Below, piece by piece: positions 43,604-53,653 of a stretch of 64,000 bases of DNA. Where the stretch lies: positions 372,001 through 436,000 of the forward strand of contig NZ_CP035686.1 in the NCBI RefSeq assembly GCF_009665255.1. Direction: 5' to 3'. Within the stretch, counting starts at the first letter, position 1; each line of letters starts with the position of its first letter. This DNA comes from Vibrio metoecus. Its GTDB lineage: Bacteria > Pseudomonadota > Gammaproteobacteria > Enterobacterales > Vibrionaceae. Both the position numbers and the translations under genes were made by a program. The notes beneath the pieces were generated by a model, which made no database searches, was not told the DNA's origin, and was given only the letters and a program-made list of their open reading frames with translations.

Positions 43604-43712
43604 TCAAGTGGTTTGGGTATAGATTGAGATCCTGCCCCGCGCTTTTTTATCCTTCCTGACATGCACTTATGCTACTCTCAGCTCATGATGAGTCGAGCAG
43701 CATGAGTGCATT

Positions 43713-46700
43713 GTGTTTACTGTCTACCACTCCAACCAAGTTGAAACGCTGAAGATCCTGTTGGTTCATTTAATCAAAAATGAACCGTTGGACGATCCCT
43801 TTATTCCTGAGAGCATTTTGGTGCAAAGCCCCGGCATGTCGCAGTGGCTTAAAATGGCTCTGGCCAGTGAATTAGGGGTTGCCGCGAACCTTGAGTTTCC
43901 TCTACCGGCAACGTTTATCTGGCAGATGTTTACTCAAGTGTTGCCCGATGTGCCGCAGCGCAGTGCATTCAATAAAGAAGCGATGAGCTGGCGTTTGATG
44001 GAGCTACTGCCAAAGCTGCTTGACCGTGAAGAATTCCAACCGCTGCAACGCTATTTACAAGACGATGAAGATGATTCTAAGCGCTTCCAATTAGCGGAAA
44101 AAATTGCCGATATTTTCGATGGTTACTTGGTGTATCGTTCCGACTGGATTTTAAGTTGGGAAGCGGGGGAAGAGGTGGCGGAAATCGCTGACCAACACCC
44201 GTGGCAGCCGATTTTATGGCGTGAACTCTACGCTTACACTCGTGAGCAAGGGCATTCGATTTATCACCGTGCCAACCTCTATCAGCGTTTTATTGAGCAG
44301 TTGGCCAGTGGCAATTTTGATCGCAGCACATGGCCTAAGCGCTTGTTCATCTTCGGTATTTCCGCGCTGCCGCCCCGTTATATTGATGCGCTGCGCGCGA
44401 TGGGTGAGCATATCGATGTGCACCTGATGCTGACCAACCCTTGTCAGCACTATTGGGGTGACATTCGTGACCGTAAATATCTGGCGCGAGTGGCAGCGCA
44501 AAAACGCAAACTCCTGCACATTAACGGTGAGCAAGTCACCATCGGCAGTGAAGTCTCGCCACTCAAAGGCGATGTAGAAAGCTATCTGCAAGAGTCGCTG
44601 CACCTGAGTCACGCGGTGGGTAATAGCTTACTGGCCTCGATGGGCAAAATGGGGCGCGATAATCTCTATCTTCTGGCACAAAACGATCAGTCCGAATTAG
44701 AGTTGTTTATTGAGATTCAACGCGACTCGCTGCTGCATCACATCCAAGCGGATATTTTGCATCTGCAAGAGCATCAAGACGATGCCAAGTTTGCCAGCAG
44801 CGGCCATAAACCGAGTATTGCCGAGCAGGATGATTCCCTGCAGATTGCCTTGTGTCACAGCCCAATTCGTGAAGTGGAAGTGCTGCACGACCGATTGCTG
44901 GCCGAGTTTGAGCGCGATCCCAGCCTGAAACCGCGGGATGTGATTGTGATGGTGCCGGACATTAACGCCTATGCGCCTTACATTCAGGCGGTGTTTGGCA
45001 ACGCGCCCGGCGAGCGTTTTATTCCGTTTTCAATTTCCGATCGCAGCGCTGATCAGGAAAGCCCGATTTTAACCGCCTTCTTGCAGTTGTTAGCGCTGCC
45101 GCAATCACGCTGTCTGGCGTCTGAATTGCTTGAGCTACTTGAAACCCCGGCGATTATGGCAAGGTTTGCGATTGATGAAGAAGAGTTTGCAACTGCCAAA
45201 CGTTGGGTCGAAGAAGCGGGCATTCGCTGGGGACTGAATAGCGACACGGGTGCGGAGTTTGAACTGCCCGCCAGTGAACAAAATACGTGGCAGTTTGGCA
45301 TCGAACGTATGTTACTGGGCTACGCCATGCCTGCTGAAGCAGGGTTGTATGAGCTTGGCGGCCAGTGGCTTGCACCCTATAACCAAGTGCAAGGTATGAG
45401 CGCCGAGTTGGCGGGTAAGCTCGCGCACTTTGTGGAAACGCTCAGCGAGCTGCGTAGCCAGCTTGCACAAACCCAAAGCATGGAGCAGTGGCGTTATTGG
45501 CTCAACGAATTGTTGGAGCGTTGTTTTAGTGTCGATCTGCAAGGTGAGCTGGCGCTGAAAACCATCCGCGATAGTTTGGTAAACCTAAAACAGCAGCTGG
45601 CCGATGCGGGCTATCAACAAGCGATTTCACCGGCCATTATTCGCCAAGTGCTGACCAATAAACTCTCCGGCACGCGGATTAGCCAACGCTTTTTAGCGGG
45701 ACAAGTCAACTTCTGTACCCTGATGCCGATGCGTTCGATCCCGTTTCGCCGAGTGTGCTTGCTCGGCATGAATGATGGCGTTTATCCACCCAATGAAATG
45801 GTGGAAGGGTTTGACCTGCGTAATGTGCAGCGCCGAGTCGGCGACCGCTCGCGGCGTGAAGAATCGCGCTACCTGTTCCTCGAAGCATTGTTGTCAGCCA
45901 AAGAGCAGCTGTATATCAGCTATGTCGGCCGCTCGATTCAAGATAACAGCGAACGCGTGCCTTCGGTGCTGGTCAGCGAGCTTTTGGAATATTGCGAGCA
46001 GAACTACTGCTTGGCAGGCGATGAAAATCTAGAAAGTGATGACTCAGGACGCCGTTTGGTTGAGCACTTAACCACTCAGTATCCTATGGTGCCGTTCAGC
46101 CCGCAGGCGTTTATCGCTGGCAGTTTTGCCCGTGAATGGCTACCTGCCGCGCGCCGCCAAGGGCAGAGTAGCGCTGATTTTCTCACTCCACTGAGTGATT
46201 ATCTGCTCGAAGTGAGTTGGCCGATGGAGCTGGATCTGGTCGAGCTGCAACGTTTTTGGCGTCTGCCCGTTGAGTATTTCTTCAAACGCCGCTTGAAAGT
46301 GAGCTTTGAGCCGCCGCTGGCCGTGCTGGAAGATGATGAGCCGTTTGCTTTGGATGGATTGAGCGCGTATCAGCTGCGTGATGAGTTGGTGGAAAATCTG
46401 CTCGCTTGCCGTGATGGCGCAGAGCGCGATCAAGTGGTGGCGCAGTTTGCCAAACAGCAACGGGCACAAGGCAAGTTGCCGGTGGCGGCGTTTGGCGATC
46501 TCGAATTGGCGCAAAGTGCGCAGCAAGCCTTGGCACTGGCGGAAAAAATTGGCTTTTTGTGTCACCAACCACTGGAGGATGAAGAGATTGATCTGCGCTT
46601 GCAGCCCTTTGCCGATGGTCGAGATGTCTTACTACGTGGCTGGCTCGTGAAGCGTTATCAATCTGGTTTGGTGCGTGCGCGCAGTGGCGCGATTCGCTCG

Positions 46701-47159
46701 GAAGATTTATTAGCCGCATGGATTGATCATCTCTGCTTGGCGGCGAGCGGCAAAGCCGTCACGACCCATTTGATTGGTTATGAGCGCAAAGAAGGAGTGC
46801 AGCACCAAATGCTGCCGCCACTTAATGACGCGCAGCAAGCCAAGGTGCTACTGAGTGAAATGGTGGCGCTGTTTTGCCAAGGCATGAACCAACCTTTGGC
46901 TTATTTTCCGAAAACGGCGTTGGCTTGCGTTGAGGCGGGATTTTCCCGTGGCAAATGGCAGGAAGATGAAGAGAAGTCCTACAAGAAAATGGCGGACACC
47001 TTCAACGATAGCTTTTACATCAAGGGTGAAGGCGGTAATCGCTACATCGCGCGTATTTGGCCGCAGTGGAGTGATGAACTGGCAAAAACGCTGCGCCAAT
47101 TGGCCATCACAGTGCTGCAAACACCGCGTTTACAAGTGCAAGATGCCGAACAGGCCTAA
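43713..47159 (+). CDS. recC: Exodeoxyribonuclease V subunit RecC
   Basis: A 1148-residue subunit of the RecBCD helicase-nuclease, which recognises Chi and loads RecA in double-strand break repair. The N-terminus FTVYHSNQVETLKILLVHLI and following LVQSPGMSQWLKMALA, FPLPATFIWQMF and HRANLYQRFIEQLA track E. coli RecC. RecC keeps the inactive helicase fold, so Walker residues are absent as expected. The start is GTG at 43713; no in-frame ATG stands at the right place. It is followed after 311 bases by recB; the E. coli ptrA gene is missing between them. Confidence 0.95.
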   Translation: MFTVYHSNQVETLKILLVHLIKNEPLDDPFIPESILVQSPGMSQWLKMALASELGVAANLEFPLPATFIWQMFTQVLPDVPQRSAFNKEAMSWRLMELLPKLLDREEFQPLQRYLQDDEDDSKRFQLAEKIADIFDGYLVYRSDWILSWEAGEEVAEIADQHPWQPILWRELYAYTREQGHSIYHRANLYQRFIEQLASGNFDRSTWPKRLFIFGISALPPRYIDALRAMGEHIDVHLMLTNPCQHYWGDIRDRKYLARVAAQKRKLLHINGEQVTIGSEVSPLKGDVESYLQESLHLSHAVGNSLLASMGKMGRDNLYLLAQNDQSELELFIEIQRDSLLHHIQADILHLQEHQDDAKFASSGHKPSIAEQDDSLQIALCHSPIREVEVLHDRLLAEFERDPSLKPRDVIVMVPDINAYAPYIQAVFGNAPGERFIPFSISDRSADQESPILTAFLQLLALPQSRCLASELLELLETPAIMARFAIDEEEFATAKRWVEEAGIRWGLNSDTGAEFELPASEQNTWQFGIERMLLGYAMPAEAGLYELGGQWLAPYNQVQGMSAELAGKLAHFVETLSELRSQLAQTQSMEQWRYWLNELLERCFSVDLQGELALKTIRDSLVNLKQQLADAGYQQAISPAIIRQVLTNKLSGTRISQRFLAGQVNFCTLMPMRSIPFRRVCLLGMNDGVYPPNEMVEGFDLRNVQRRVGDRSRREESRYLFLEALLSAKEQLYISYVGRSIQDNSERVPSVLVSELLEYCEQNYCLAGDENLESDDSGRRLVEHLTTQYPMVPFSPQAFIAGSFAREWLPAARRQGQSSADFLTPLSDYLLEVSWPMELDLVELQRFWRLPVEYFFKRRLKVSFEPPLAVLEDDEPFALDGLSAYQLRDELVENLLACRDGAERDQVVAQFAKQQRAQGKLPVAAFGDLELAQSAQQALALAEKIGFLCHQPLEDEEIDLRLQPFADGRDVLLRGWLVKRYQSGLVRARSGAIRSEDLLAAWIDHLCLAASGKAVTTHLIGYERKEGVQHQMLPPLNDAQQAKVLLSEMVALFCQGMNQPLAYFPKTALACVEAGFSRGKWQEDEEKSYKKMADTFNDSFYIKGEGGNRYIARIWPQWSDELAKTLRQLAITVLQTPRLQVQDAEQA

Positions 47160-47176
47160 CCATAAATGGAATAGCA

Positions 47177-47314
47177 ATGAATAGATTCGCCATGAATGGA
47201 TTGGCAATGAGAGATGCGTGGGAAGTGGGTGGCCGCCAGAAAATCATTATTGGTGTAGGGCGTTCGCTGTACGGCCACAGGTCAGAGGGACCTAAATTCT
47301 TGTGTAACAAATGA
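47177..47314 (+). CDS. Possible 45-aa protein in the recC-recB gap
   Basis: ATG 47177 encodes 45 residues (MNRFAMNGLAMRDAWEVGG, then RQKIIIGVGRSLYGHRSEG to a Cys-Asn-Lys end) without a good ribosome site. It contains a 16-base near-direct repeat (AATGGAATAGCAATGA / AATGGATTGGCAATGA). I do not recognise it, and it may be spurious. Apart from this and the recB promoter, the 311-base gap holds nothing I can assign. Confidence 0.25.
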   Translation: MNRFAMNGLAMRDAWEVGGRQKIIIGVGRSLYGHRSEGPKFLCNK

Positions 47315-47470
47315 ATTTGTTAACGTGCGCGCAGTGTAAAGCGCCGCCTTGGCTTGTGCCGTGAAGTGGATCCCATAAGCCCATACTCAATCACGGTTTT
47401 TAGTTTAATGCAGAGAAATATTCGTTTTAGCTCACATCTCTGTCATCGGTAGATAGAAGGATTAAGGCTG

Positions 47471-50400
47471 ATGAGTGCCGATTCAAATAAGCTGGCTGTT
47501 ACGCTCGATACGTTGCGCTTTCCTTTGCATGGAGCGCGGCTGATTGAAGCCTCGGCAGGTACCGGAAAAACCTACACCATTGCCGGACTCTATCTGCGTC
47601 TGGTGCTTGGGCATGGTTGCGCGGAAACTCGCCACGCGCATCCACTGAGTGTGGATCAAATTCTGGTGGTGACTTTTACCGAAGCGGCCACCGCAGAGCT
47701 GCGTGACCGTATTCGTCGCCGCTTACACGATGCGCGCCTCGCCTTTGCCCGCGGTGCGAGTGAAGATCCGCTGCTTCGCTCCCTGCTGGCTGAATTTACC
47801 GATCACAGCCTAGCCGTCTCTTTGCTACTCAATGCCGAGCGGCAGATGGATGAAGCGGCCATTTTCACCATCCACGGTTTTTGCCAACGCATGCTGACGC
47901 AAAATGCGTTTGAATCGGGCAGTCGCTTTGAAAATGAATTCGTCACCGATGAAAGTCGCCTCAAAGCCCAAGTGGTGGCCGATTATTGGCGTAGACAGTT
48001 CTACCCCTTGCCCATTTCTCTCGCGAACGAAGTACGCCGCTTATGGCCGGCGCCCTCTGCGCTGTTGGCTGAGATTGCCGGTTATCTTTCTGGGCCGCCA
48101 GTCAAACTGACCACGCCTTTAATGGAAGGAGATTTGGCCGCGCTGCAACAAGCGCAGATAGCGCGCATTAGCGAGATTAAGCAGCACTGGTTAGCGGAGC
48201 GAGAGGAGATTGAGCCTGCCGTAACTGGCTCTGACCTGCACAAAAATAGCCAAAATGCGCTGCTGCGCCGTTTACCGATTCTGGATGCTTGGGCGCAAAG
48301 TGAAACGCAAGATCTGCAAGTGCCGTTAGAGCTTGAAGAGTTCACCCAAAGCGGGTTGCTCGCCAAATCAAAGAAAGGCAATCCGCCACAATTAGCGCTG
48401 TTTGAACGAATAGAAGCGTTTCTTGCTGAGCCTGTGTCACTCAAAACACCGCTTTTGGTGCATGCGATTCATCACTGTCGTCACTGGTTGGCGAAAGCCA
48501 AATCCACTCATCACTGGCTCTCGTTTGATGACTTACTCACTCAACTTAGCGCTGCGTTGGATAATGATGAGCAAGGACTATTGGGCGAGCGAATTCGCAC
48601 GCTGTATCCGGTGGCGATGATCGACGAATTCCAAGATACCGACCCGCTGCAGTACAGCATTTTCAGTCGGCTGTATCTGGACTATCCGCAGTGTGGCTTG
48701 TTGATGATCGGCGACCCGAAACAGGCGATTTACGCCTTCCGTGGCGCCGATATTTTCACTTACATCAAAGCGCGCAATCAGGTGAGCGCTCACTACACCT
48801 TGGGCACGAACTGGCGCTCCAGCGCGGCTATGGTGGCGGCAGTTAACCAAGTGTTTAGCTCCGCGACTCATCCGTTTATTTACAGTGATGACATTCCCTT
48901 TCAGCCCGTGGCGGCAAGCCCTGGTGCCGATAAACGCCATTGGTCACTGGAGGGGCAAGTACAACCAGCCTTGACCTATTGGTGGCCGGAAGATCTTGAT
49001 AAACCACAAAGCAAAACCGATTACTACGCGCAAATGGCCGAGGCGTGTGCGGCGCAAATTCAGCACATTTTGACTGCTTCGGCCTCTGGCGCGGCAACCT
49101 TTCATCGCGGTGAGGCGATTGAAGCGGGCGATCTGGCGGTGCTGGTGCGCACCGGTAATGAAGCGCGCATGGTGCGTGATGCGCTCAGTCAGCAGGGCAT
49201 AGCCAGTGTTTACCTTTCCAACCGTGACAGCGTGTTTGCCAGCGATGTGGCACAAGATATTGAACGCTTGCTGCTTGCCGTGTGGCAGCCAGAAGATGAA
49301 CGCTTGCTCCGTGCGGCTGTCGCCTCGAATCTGTTTGCGTTAACCGCCAGCGAGTTAGATGCGCTGAATAATGATGAAAACGAATGGGAACAGTTGATTG
49401 CCGAATTTCGTCAATATCGCCGCTTGTGGAGTGAACGCGGCGTACTGCCGATGCTGCGCGCAGTATTAACTCAGCGCCACATTGCCGAACGTTGGCTGAC
49501 GGAAAGTGAAGGTGAGCGCTGGCTCACCGATTATCTGCACATCAGCGAACTCTTGCAGCAAGCGACGCGTGAGATCGATAGCGATCAGGGTTTACTGCGT
49601 TTTCTGACTCAGGCGATGGCGGATGCTGCGCAAGGATTGGGGGGCAGTGATGAACAGATCCAGCGCCTCGAATCTGAGCGGCGCTTGGTGCAGATTGTTA
49701 CCATCCACAAATCAAAAGGGCTTGAGTACCCGCTGGTGTTTTTGCCGTTTGTGATGAGCTATCGCGAGAGCAGTGAAGGCAAATATTACGATACTGAATC
49801 GGCCACCACTTGGGTCGATTTAACCGGCAATGAAGAGGCCTTAGCCAAAGCCGATCAAGAACGCTTGGCAGAAGATTTACGCTTGCTGTATGTGGCGCTC
49901 ACTCGCGCTGTGTATGGCTGTTTTATCGGTGTTGCGCCTCTGCGCAACGGGAATTCGAGCCAAGAGCCGACCTCGGCGCATCGCAGTGCGATGGGTTTTC
50001 TGCTGCAAGATGGTCAAGAGGGTGGTATCGCGGATCTACAGCAAGCGCTGCTTAAACAGTGTGAAAACTTACCGGATGTCGTGCAATGCCCGCCACCGAA
50101 GCGTTTCGAGCAAGCGTATCAGCCCCCCCAACTGGACGAGCGAGAACTGACTGCCCGTGAGTTAAGCCAAGCGATTGATCGCCGCTGGCGAGTCACCAGT
50201 TACTCAGGCTTGGTGATGCAATCGAGTCATGCTCGCCATGATCCTTTGCAAGAGTTGCCCTTGCTTGAAGTAGGCGGTTTTGATCTTGATAGTGCGCAAG
50301 AGCGTGATGGAGCGGCGCTGGAATCTGTCGAGCGCTCGATTTTCAATTTCCCGCGTGGCGCACGCCCCGGCACTTTCTTGCATTCGCTGTTTGAAGAGGT

Positions 50401-51097
50401 GGATTTCCAGCAATCTGCACACAGTGAACCCAATACTAAAATCATCCTTGATTTGATGGAAAGTGAGCAGATTGAAAGCGAGTGGCTGCCGGTGTTGCAA
50501 CACTTGGTTGACACCGTATTGAGCACGCCACTGGATGGTAAAGCGCTGCGCTTACAACAAATTATGGCCGCCCAGCGTCTCACCGAATTGGAGTTTTTAC
50601 TGCCGATCGAAGTGTTGGATGCGCCAACCCTGAATCGCATCACCCAGCGTCACGATCCGCTTTCGGCACAGGCGGGCGATCTCGGTTTTCATGCGGTGCA
50701 AGGCATGCTCAAAGGCTTTATCGATCTGGTGTTTCAATATCAGGGGCGCTATTACGTGCTGGACTGGAAATCCAACCATTTAGGTGACGAACCTGCTGCG
50801 TATCATCCACAGCGTTTGAGCGGTGCGATGGCCGAGCACCGTTATGATCTGCAATACCAAATTTATGCGTTAGCGCTGCATCGCTTTTTGCGCAGCCGTT
50901 TAGCCCATTACAATTACGAGCAGCATTTCGGCGGCGTGTTTTATCTCTTTTTACGCGGGATGGATGGGCGCAGCGATCAGGGCGTGTTCCATACCAAGCC
51001 AAGTTTGGCCTTGTTAGATGAGTTGGATGGATTGATTGCAGGGCGCGAGCTGGTACAAAGAGCGAGTAAAGCTGGGCAGATGGAGCTTGATTTATGA
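47471..51097 (+). CDS. recB: Exodeoxyribonuclease V subunit RecB
   Basis: A 1208-residue UvrD-type helicase with a C-terminal nuclease. Visible motifs: Walker A EASAGTGKTYTIAGLYLRL, QILVVTFTEAATAELRDRIR, IDEFQDTDPLQYSIFSRLY (Walker B/motif II), GDPKQAIYAFRGAD, KSKGLEYPLVF and, in the nuclease, QGMLKGFIDLVF with YYVLDWKSNHLG as the catalytic D-x-K. ATG 47471 follows TTAAGGCTG. It overlaps recD by four bases (ATGA), so these two are coupled. Confidence 0.96.
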   Translation: MSADSNKLAVTLDTLRFPLHGARLIEASAGTGKTYTIAGLYLRLVLGHGCAETRHAHPLSVDQILVVTFTEAATAELRDRIRRRLHDARLAFARGASEDPLLRSLLAEFTDHSLAVSLLLNAERQMDEAAIFTIHGFCQRMLTQNAFESGSRFENEFVTDESRLKAQVVADYWRRQFYPLPISLANEVRRLWPAPSALLAEIAGYLSGPPVKLTTPLMEGDLAALQQAQIARISEIKQHWLAEREEIEPAVTGSDLHKNSQNALLRRLPILDAWAQSETQDLQVPLELEEFTQSGLLAKSKKGNPPQLALFERIEAFLAEPVSLKTPLLVHAIHHCRHWLAKAKSTHHWLSFDDLLTQLSAALDNDEQGLLGERIRTLYPVAMIDEFQDTDPLQYSIFSRLYLDYPQCGLLMIGDPKQAIYAFRGADIFTYIKARNQVSAHYTLGTNWRSSAAMVAAVNQVFSSATHPFIYSDDIPFQPVAASPGADKRHWSLEGQVQPALTYWWPEDLDKPQSKTDYYAQMAEACAAQIQHILTASASGAATFHRGEAIEAGDLAVLVRTGNEARMVRDALSQQGIASVYLSNRDSVFASDVAQDIERLLLAVWQPEDERLLRAAVASNLFALTASELDALNNDENEWEQLIAEFRQYRRLWSERGVLPMLRAVLTQRHIAERWLTESEGERWLTDYLHISELLQQATREIDSDQGLLRFLTQAMADAAQGLGGSDEQIQRLESERRLVQIVTIHKSKGLEYPLVFLPFVMSYRESSEGKYYDTESATTWVDLTGNEEALAKADQERLAEDLRLLYVALTRAVYGCFIGVAPLRNGNSSQEPTSAHRSAMGFLLQDGQEGGIADLQQALLKQCENLPDVVQCPPPKRFEQAYQPPQLDERELTARELSQAIDRRWRVTSYSGLVMQSSHARHDPLQELPLLEVGGFDLDSAQERDGAALESVERSIFNFPRGARPGTFLHSLFEEVDFQQSAHSEPNTKIILDLMESEQIESEWLPVLQHLVDTVLSTPLDGKALRLQQIMAAQRLTELEFLLPIEVLDAPTLNRITQRHDPLSAQAGDLGFHAVQGMLKGFIDLVFQYQGRYYVLDWKSNHLGDEPAAYHPQRLSGAMAEHRYDLQYQIYALALHRFLRSRLAHYNYEQHFGGVFYLFLRGMDGRSDQGVFHTKPSLALLDELDGLIAGRELVQRASKAGQMELDL

Positions 51098-53214
51098 TGT
51101 TTTGGGATAGCGAAGTGGCGAAACGTCTGCTGGCACAAGGCGCGCTGCGTCCTTTGGATGTGCAGTTTGCCCGCTTTATTGGCAAGCAAGCGGTGCTGGC
51201 TGGGCACAACGCTGCAGAAAGTGAGCTTTTGAGTGTACTGAGCGCGGCGTTGAGTGCGGAACTTGGGCGTGGACACATCTGTCTGCCACTGTGTGATGCA
51301 CAGGGTAATCGCTGCGATCTGGCGGCGCTGATTGGTCTTTATGGTGAAGCGAGTTTGCAGCACAGTGAACGCTGGTTAGCGGTAGACTGGCAAGCCTTAC
51401 TGCAAGCCTCGCCGTTGGTGGGGCAGCAAGGTGAAGCGGTGCCGTTAATGTTTGATGGCTCAAGGCTCTATCTGCATCGCTACTGGCATTATGAAAAGCA
51501 ACTGGCGGCGCGATTGACTGAGTTGGCCGCACCCCAACGTTTAACCAGTGCTGAACTGGCTAACTTGCGCGAACGCCTTGATACCTTATTTGCCCGCGAC
51601 TATTTAGGTTTGTGGCAAGCACTACAGCAAAAGCCGCTGAGCTCAGTCGAGCGGATTCAACTGCTGAATGATCGATTGGATGTAGTGGAATCTGACGCGC
51701 TGGATTGGCCGGCCATTGAAGCCGTGGTCGAAAAAGCACAGCGCGCGGCGGATTTGCAACCGTTAGAACAACTGATCCCGCTCACTCACTGCTTAAACTG
51801 GCAAAAAGTGGCGGCGGCCGTCGCGCTCACCCGCCGTTTTGCGGTGATTTCCGGTGGGCCGGGAACCGGCAAAACCACCACAGTGACCAAGCTTCTGGCG
51901 GCGCTGATTAGCCAAAGCATGGCGCAAGGTAAAGTGCCAGAGATCAAATTGATTGCTCCAACCGGTAAAGCCGCGGCACGCTTAACCGAATCGATGGGGA
52001 AAGCGGTGAGTCAGTTGGCGATAGAGCCTGAGATCGCCGCGGCGATCCCGAGCACTTCCAGCACCATTCACCGTTTGCTTGGCGCGATTCCGGGCAGCGC
52101 TGAGTTTCGTCATCACGCCCGCAATCCACTCCATCTTGATCTGTTGGTGGTGGATGAAGCGTCCATGGTTGACTTGCCTTTGATGGTGAAACTGGTCGAA
52201 GCGCTGCCCAAGCACGCTCGGTTGATTTTGCTGGGCGATAAAGATCAATTGGCTTCGGTGGAAGCAGGGGCTGTGCTCGGTGATATTTGTACCTTCCTGA
52301 GCCAAGGTTACGGCAATGAGCAGGGGGCGCAGTTGGCTGAACTGACTGGCTTTACCTCTTTGCGCCAAACCACCAGTAAAATGGTGAATCCGGTGGCGGA
52401 CTGTTTATGCATGCTGCAAAAAAGCTACCGTTTTGATGCACGATCTGGCATTGGCCAACTGGCGAAAGCGATCAACAGCGGATCTCCGGCGCGCGTTGAA
52501 ACTGTGTGGCAGCAATCGTTCAGCGATATTGAACACTTTGCGCTCAGTGGCGAGCATTATCAGCAACTGTTGCAAACCTTAGTGCAGGCTTATCGTCCTT
52601 ATCTGAATTTGCTCAATCAATCGACTGAGCAATTTGAGTCGACAAAGCAAACCATGCTTACACTTGCCAAATCAGCACTCGATGCGTTTAGTCGCTGCCG
52701 ATTATTGTGCGCGTTACGTGAAGGCGATTTTGGGGTGATGGGGCTTAACTCGCGCATCGAACGGGCGTTGAATGCTCACAAGCTGATTAAAACTCAAGAA
52801 GAGATCTGGTATCACGGGCGGCCGATCATGGTGACGCGTAACGATCATGGTTTGGGTTTATACAATGGCGATATTGGCTTGTGTATGCGCGATCGTGACG
52901 ATGAGCAGGGTAGGTTGAAAGTCTATTTTGAGCTGCCGGATGGCAGTATCAAAGCTGTGTTACCGAGCCGAGTACCGCAACATGAAACCGCGTATGCGAT
53001 GACCATACATAAATCACAAGGCAGTGAATTTGATTTAACTTTGCTGATTTTACCGCCGGATTACAGTCCGATCCTGACGCGAGAGTTAGTTTACACTGGG
53101 ATAACAAGGGCGAAAAAACAACTCAAACTGTATTGCGATAACAAGGTATTGCAGCGGGCGATTAAAGTGAAAACACAAAGGGCAAGTGGGTTAGTGGCAA
53201 GGTTGGAGCAGTAA
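51094..53214 (+). CDS. recD: Exodeoxyribonuclease V subunit RecD
   Basis: The 5'-3' helicase subunit of RecBCD, 706 residues. Motifs: Walker A ISGGPGTGKTTTVTKLLAAL, IAPTGKAAARL, DLLVVDEASMVDLPLM, LGDKDQLASVEAGAVLGD, YAMTIHKSQGSEFD and YTGITRAKKQL near the C-terminus. It is about 100 residues longer than the 608-residue E. coli protein; the extra length is spread through N-terminal and central segments, with no separate domain I recognise. Starts within the recB stop codon. Confidence 0.95.
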   Translation: MMFWDSEVAKRLLAQGALRPLDVQFARFIGKQAVLAGHNAAESELLSVLSAALSAELGRGHICLPLCDAQGNRCDLAALIGLYGEASLQHSERWLAVDWQALLQASPLVGQQGEAVPLMFDGSRLYLHRYWHYEKQLAARLTELAAPQRLTSAELANLRERLDTLFARDYLGLWQALQQKPLSSVERIQLLNDRLDVVESDALDWPAIEAVVEKAQRAADLQPLEQLIPLTHCLNWQKVAAAVALTRRFAVISGGPGTGKTTTVTKLLAALISQSMAQGKVPEIKLIAPTGKAAARLTESMGKAVSQLAIEPEIAAAIPSTSSTIHRLLGAIPGSAEFRHHARNPLHLDLLVVDEASMVDLPLMVKLVEALPKHARLILLGDKDQLASVEAGAVLGDICTFLSQGYGNEQGAQLAELTGFTSLRQTTSKMVNPVADCLCMLQKSYRFDARSGIGQLAKAINSGSPARVETVWQQSFSDIEHFALSGEHYQQLLQTLVQAYRPYLNLLNQSTEQFESTKQTMLTLAKSALDAFSRCRLLCALREGDFGVMGLNSRIERALNAHKLIKTQEEIWYHGRPIMVTRNDHGLGLYNGDIGLCMRDRDDEQGRLKVYFELPDGSIKAVLPSRVPQHETAYAMTIHKSQGSEFDLTLLILPPDYSPILTRELVYTGITRAKKQLKLYCDNKVLQRAIKVKTQRASGLVARLEQ

Positions 53215-53243
53215 ATGCTCCGCCAATCCATGGCGGCACAGTA

Positions 53244-53429
53244 TTAGATTCTCGCAAAGGCTTTGGTAAAGGTGATGCTGCGAATCTGGTAACGTTCACA
53301 TGACTGAAGTAGGAACGTTTTGAGGTTGTCACTGGCAGGGAATACACAGTGCACATCAAGCCCTGAGAGGAAATCAGCGTCTGCCATATCCCAAAAGCTT
53401 TGTAGAGAGTTACAAATAACGGTTTTCAT
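53244..53429 (-). CDS. Hypothetical 61-aa protein
   Basis: ATG 53429 encodes 61 residues with a balanced, protein-like composition (MKTVICNSLQSFWDMADADF and so on, three cysteines, ending TKAFARI). A TAAGAG-type ribosome site lies about nine bases upstream. I do not recognise the family. It stands convergent to recD and upstream of the argA terminator, probably with its own promoter at 53440-53520. Confidence 0.5.
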   Translation of the reverse strand: MKTVICNSLQSFWDMADADFLSGLDVHCVFPASDNLKTFLLQSCERYQIRSITFTKAFARI

Positions 53430-53589
53430 ACGATTTGCTCTTAGATACTGAATTTAGTAGTAAAAGCAATCCATGCGTGAATTGAGAAAAATCTCAAGCG
53501 TCAAATCCTGACAAGAAGTGTTGAACAACATTTAATCAAACGCGCGCATTCTACCGATCTCTCGCACAAAATAAAAGCAAAAATCGAAT

Positions 53590-53619
53590 AAAAAAGATGC
53601 AACAAATTGCATCTTTTTT
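53590..53619 (-). terminator. argA terminator
   Basis: AAAAAAGATGCAA and TTGCATCTTTTTT form a 13-bp perfect stem with a four-base loop, 35 bases past the argA stop on the minus strand; it is symmetric. Confidence 0.9.
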
Positions 53620-53653
53620 CACTGACTTTCATATGTGTTTTAAGCTGTTGAAT

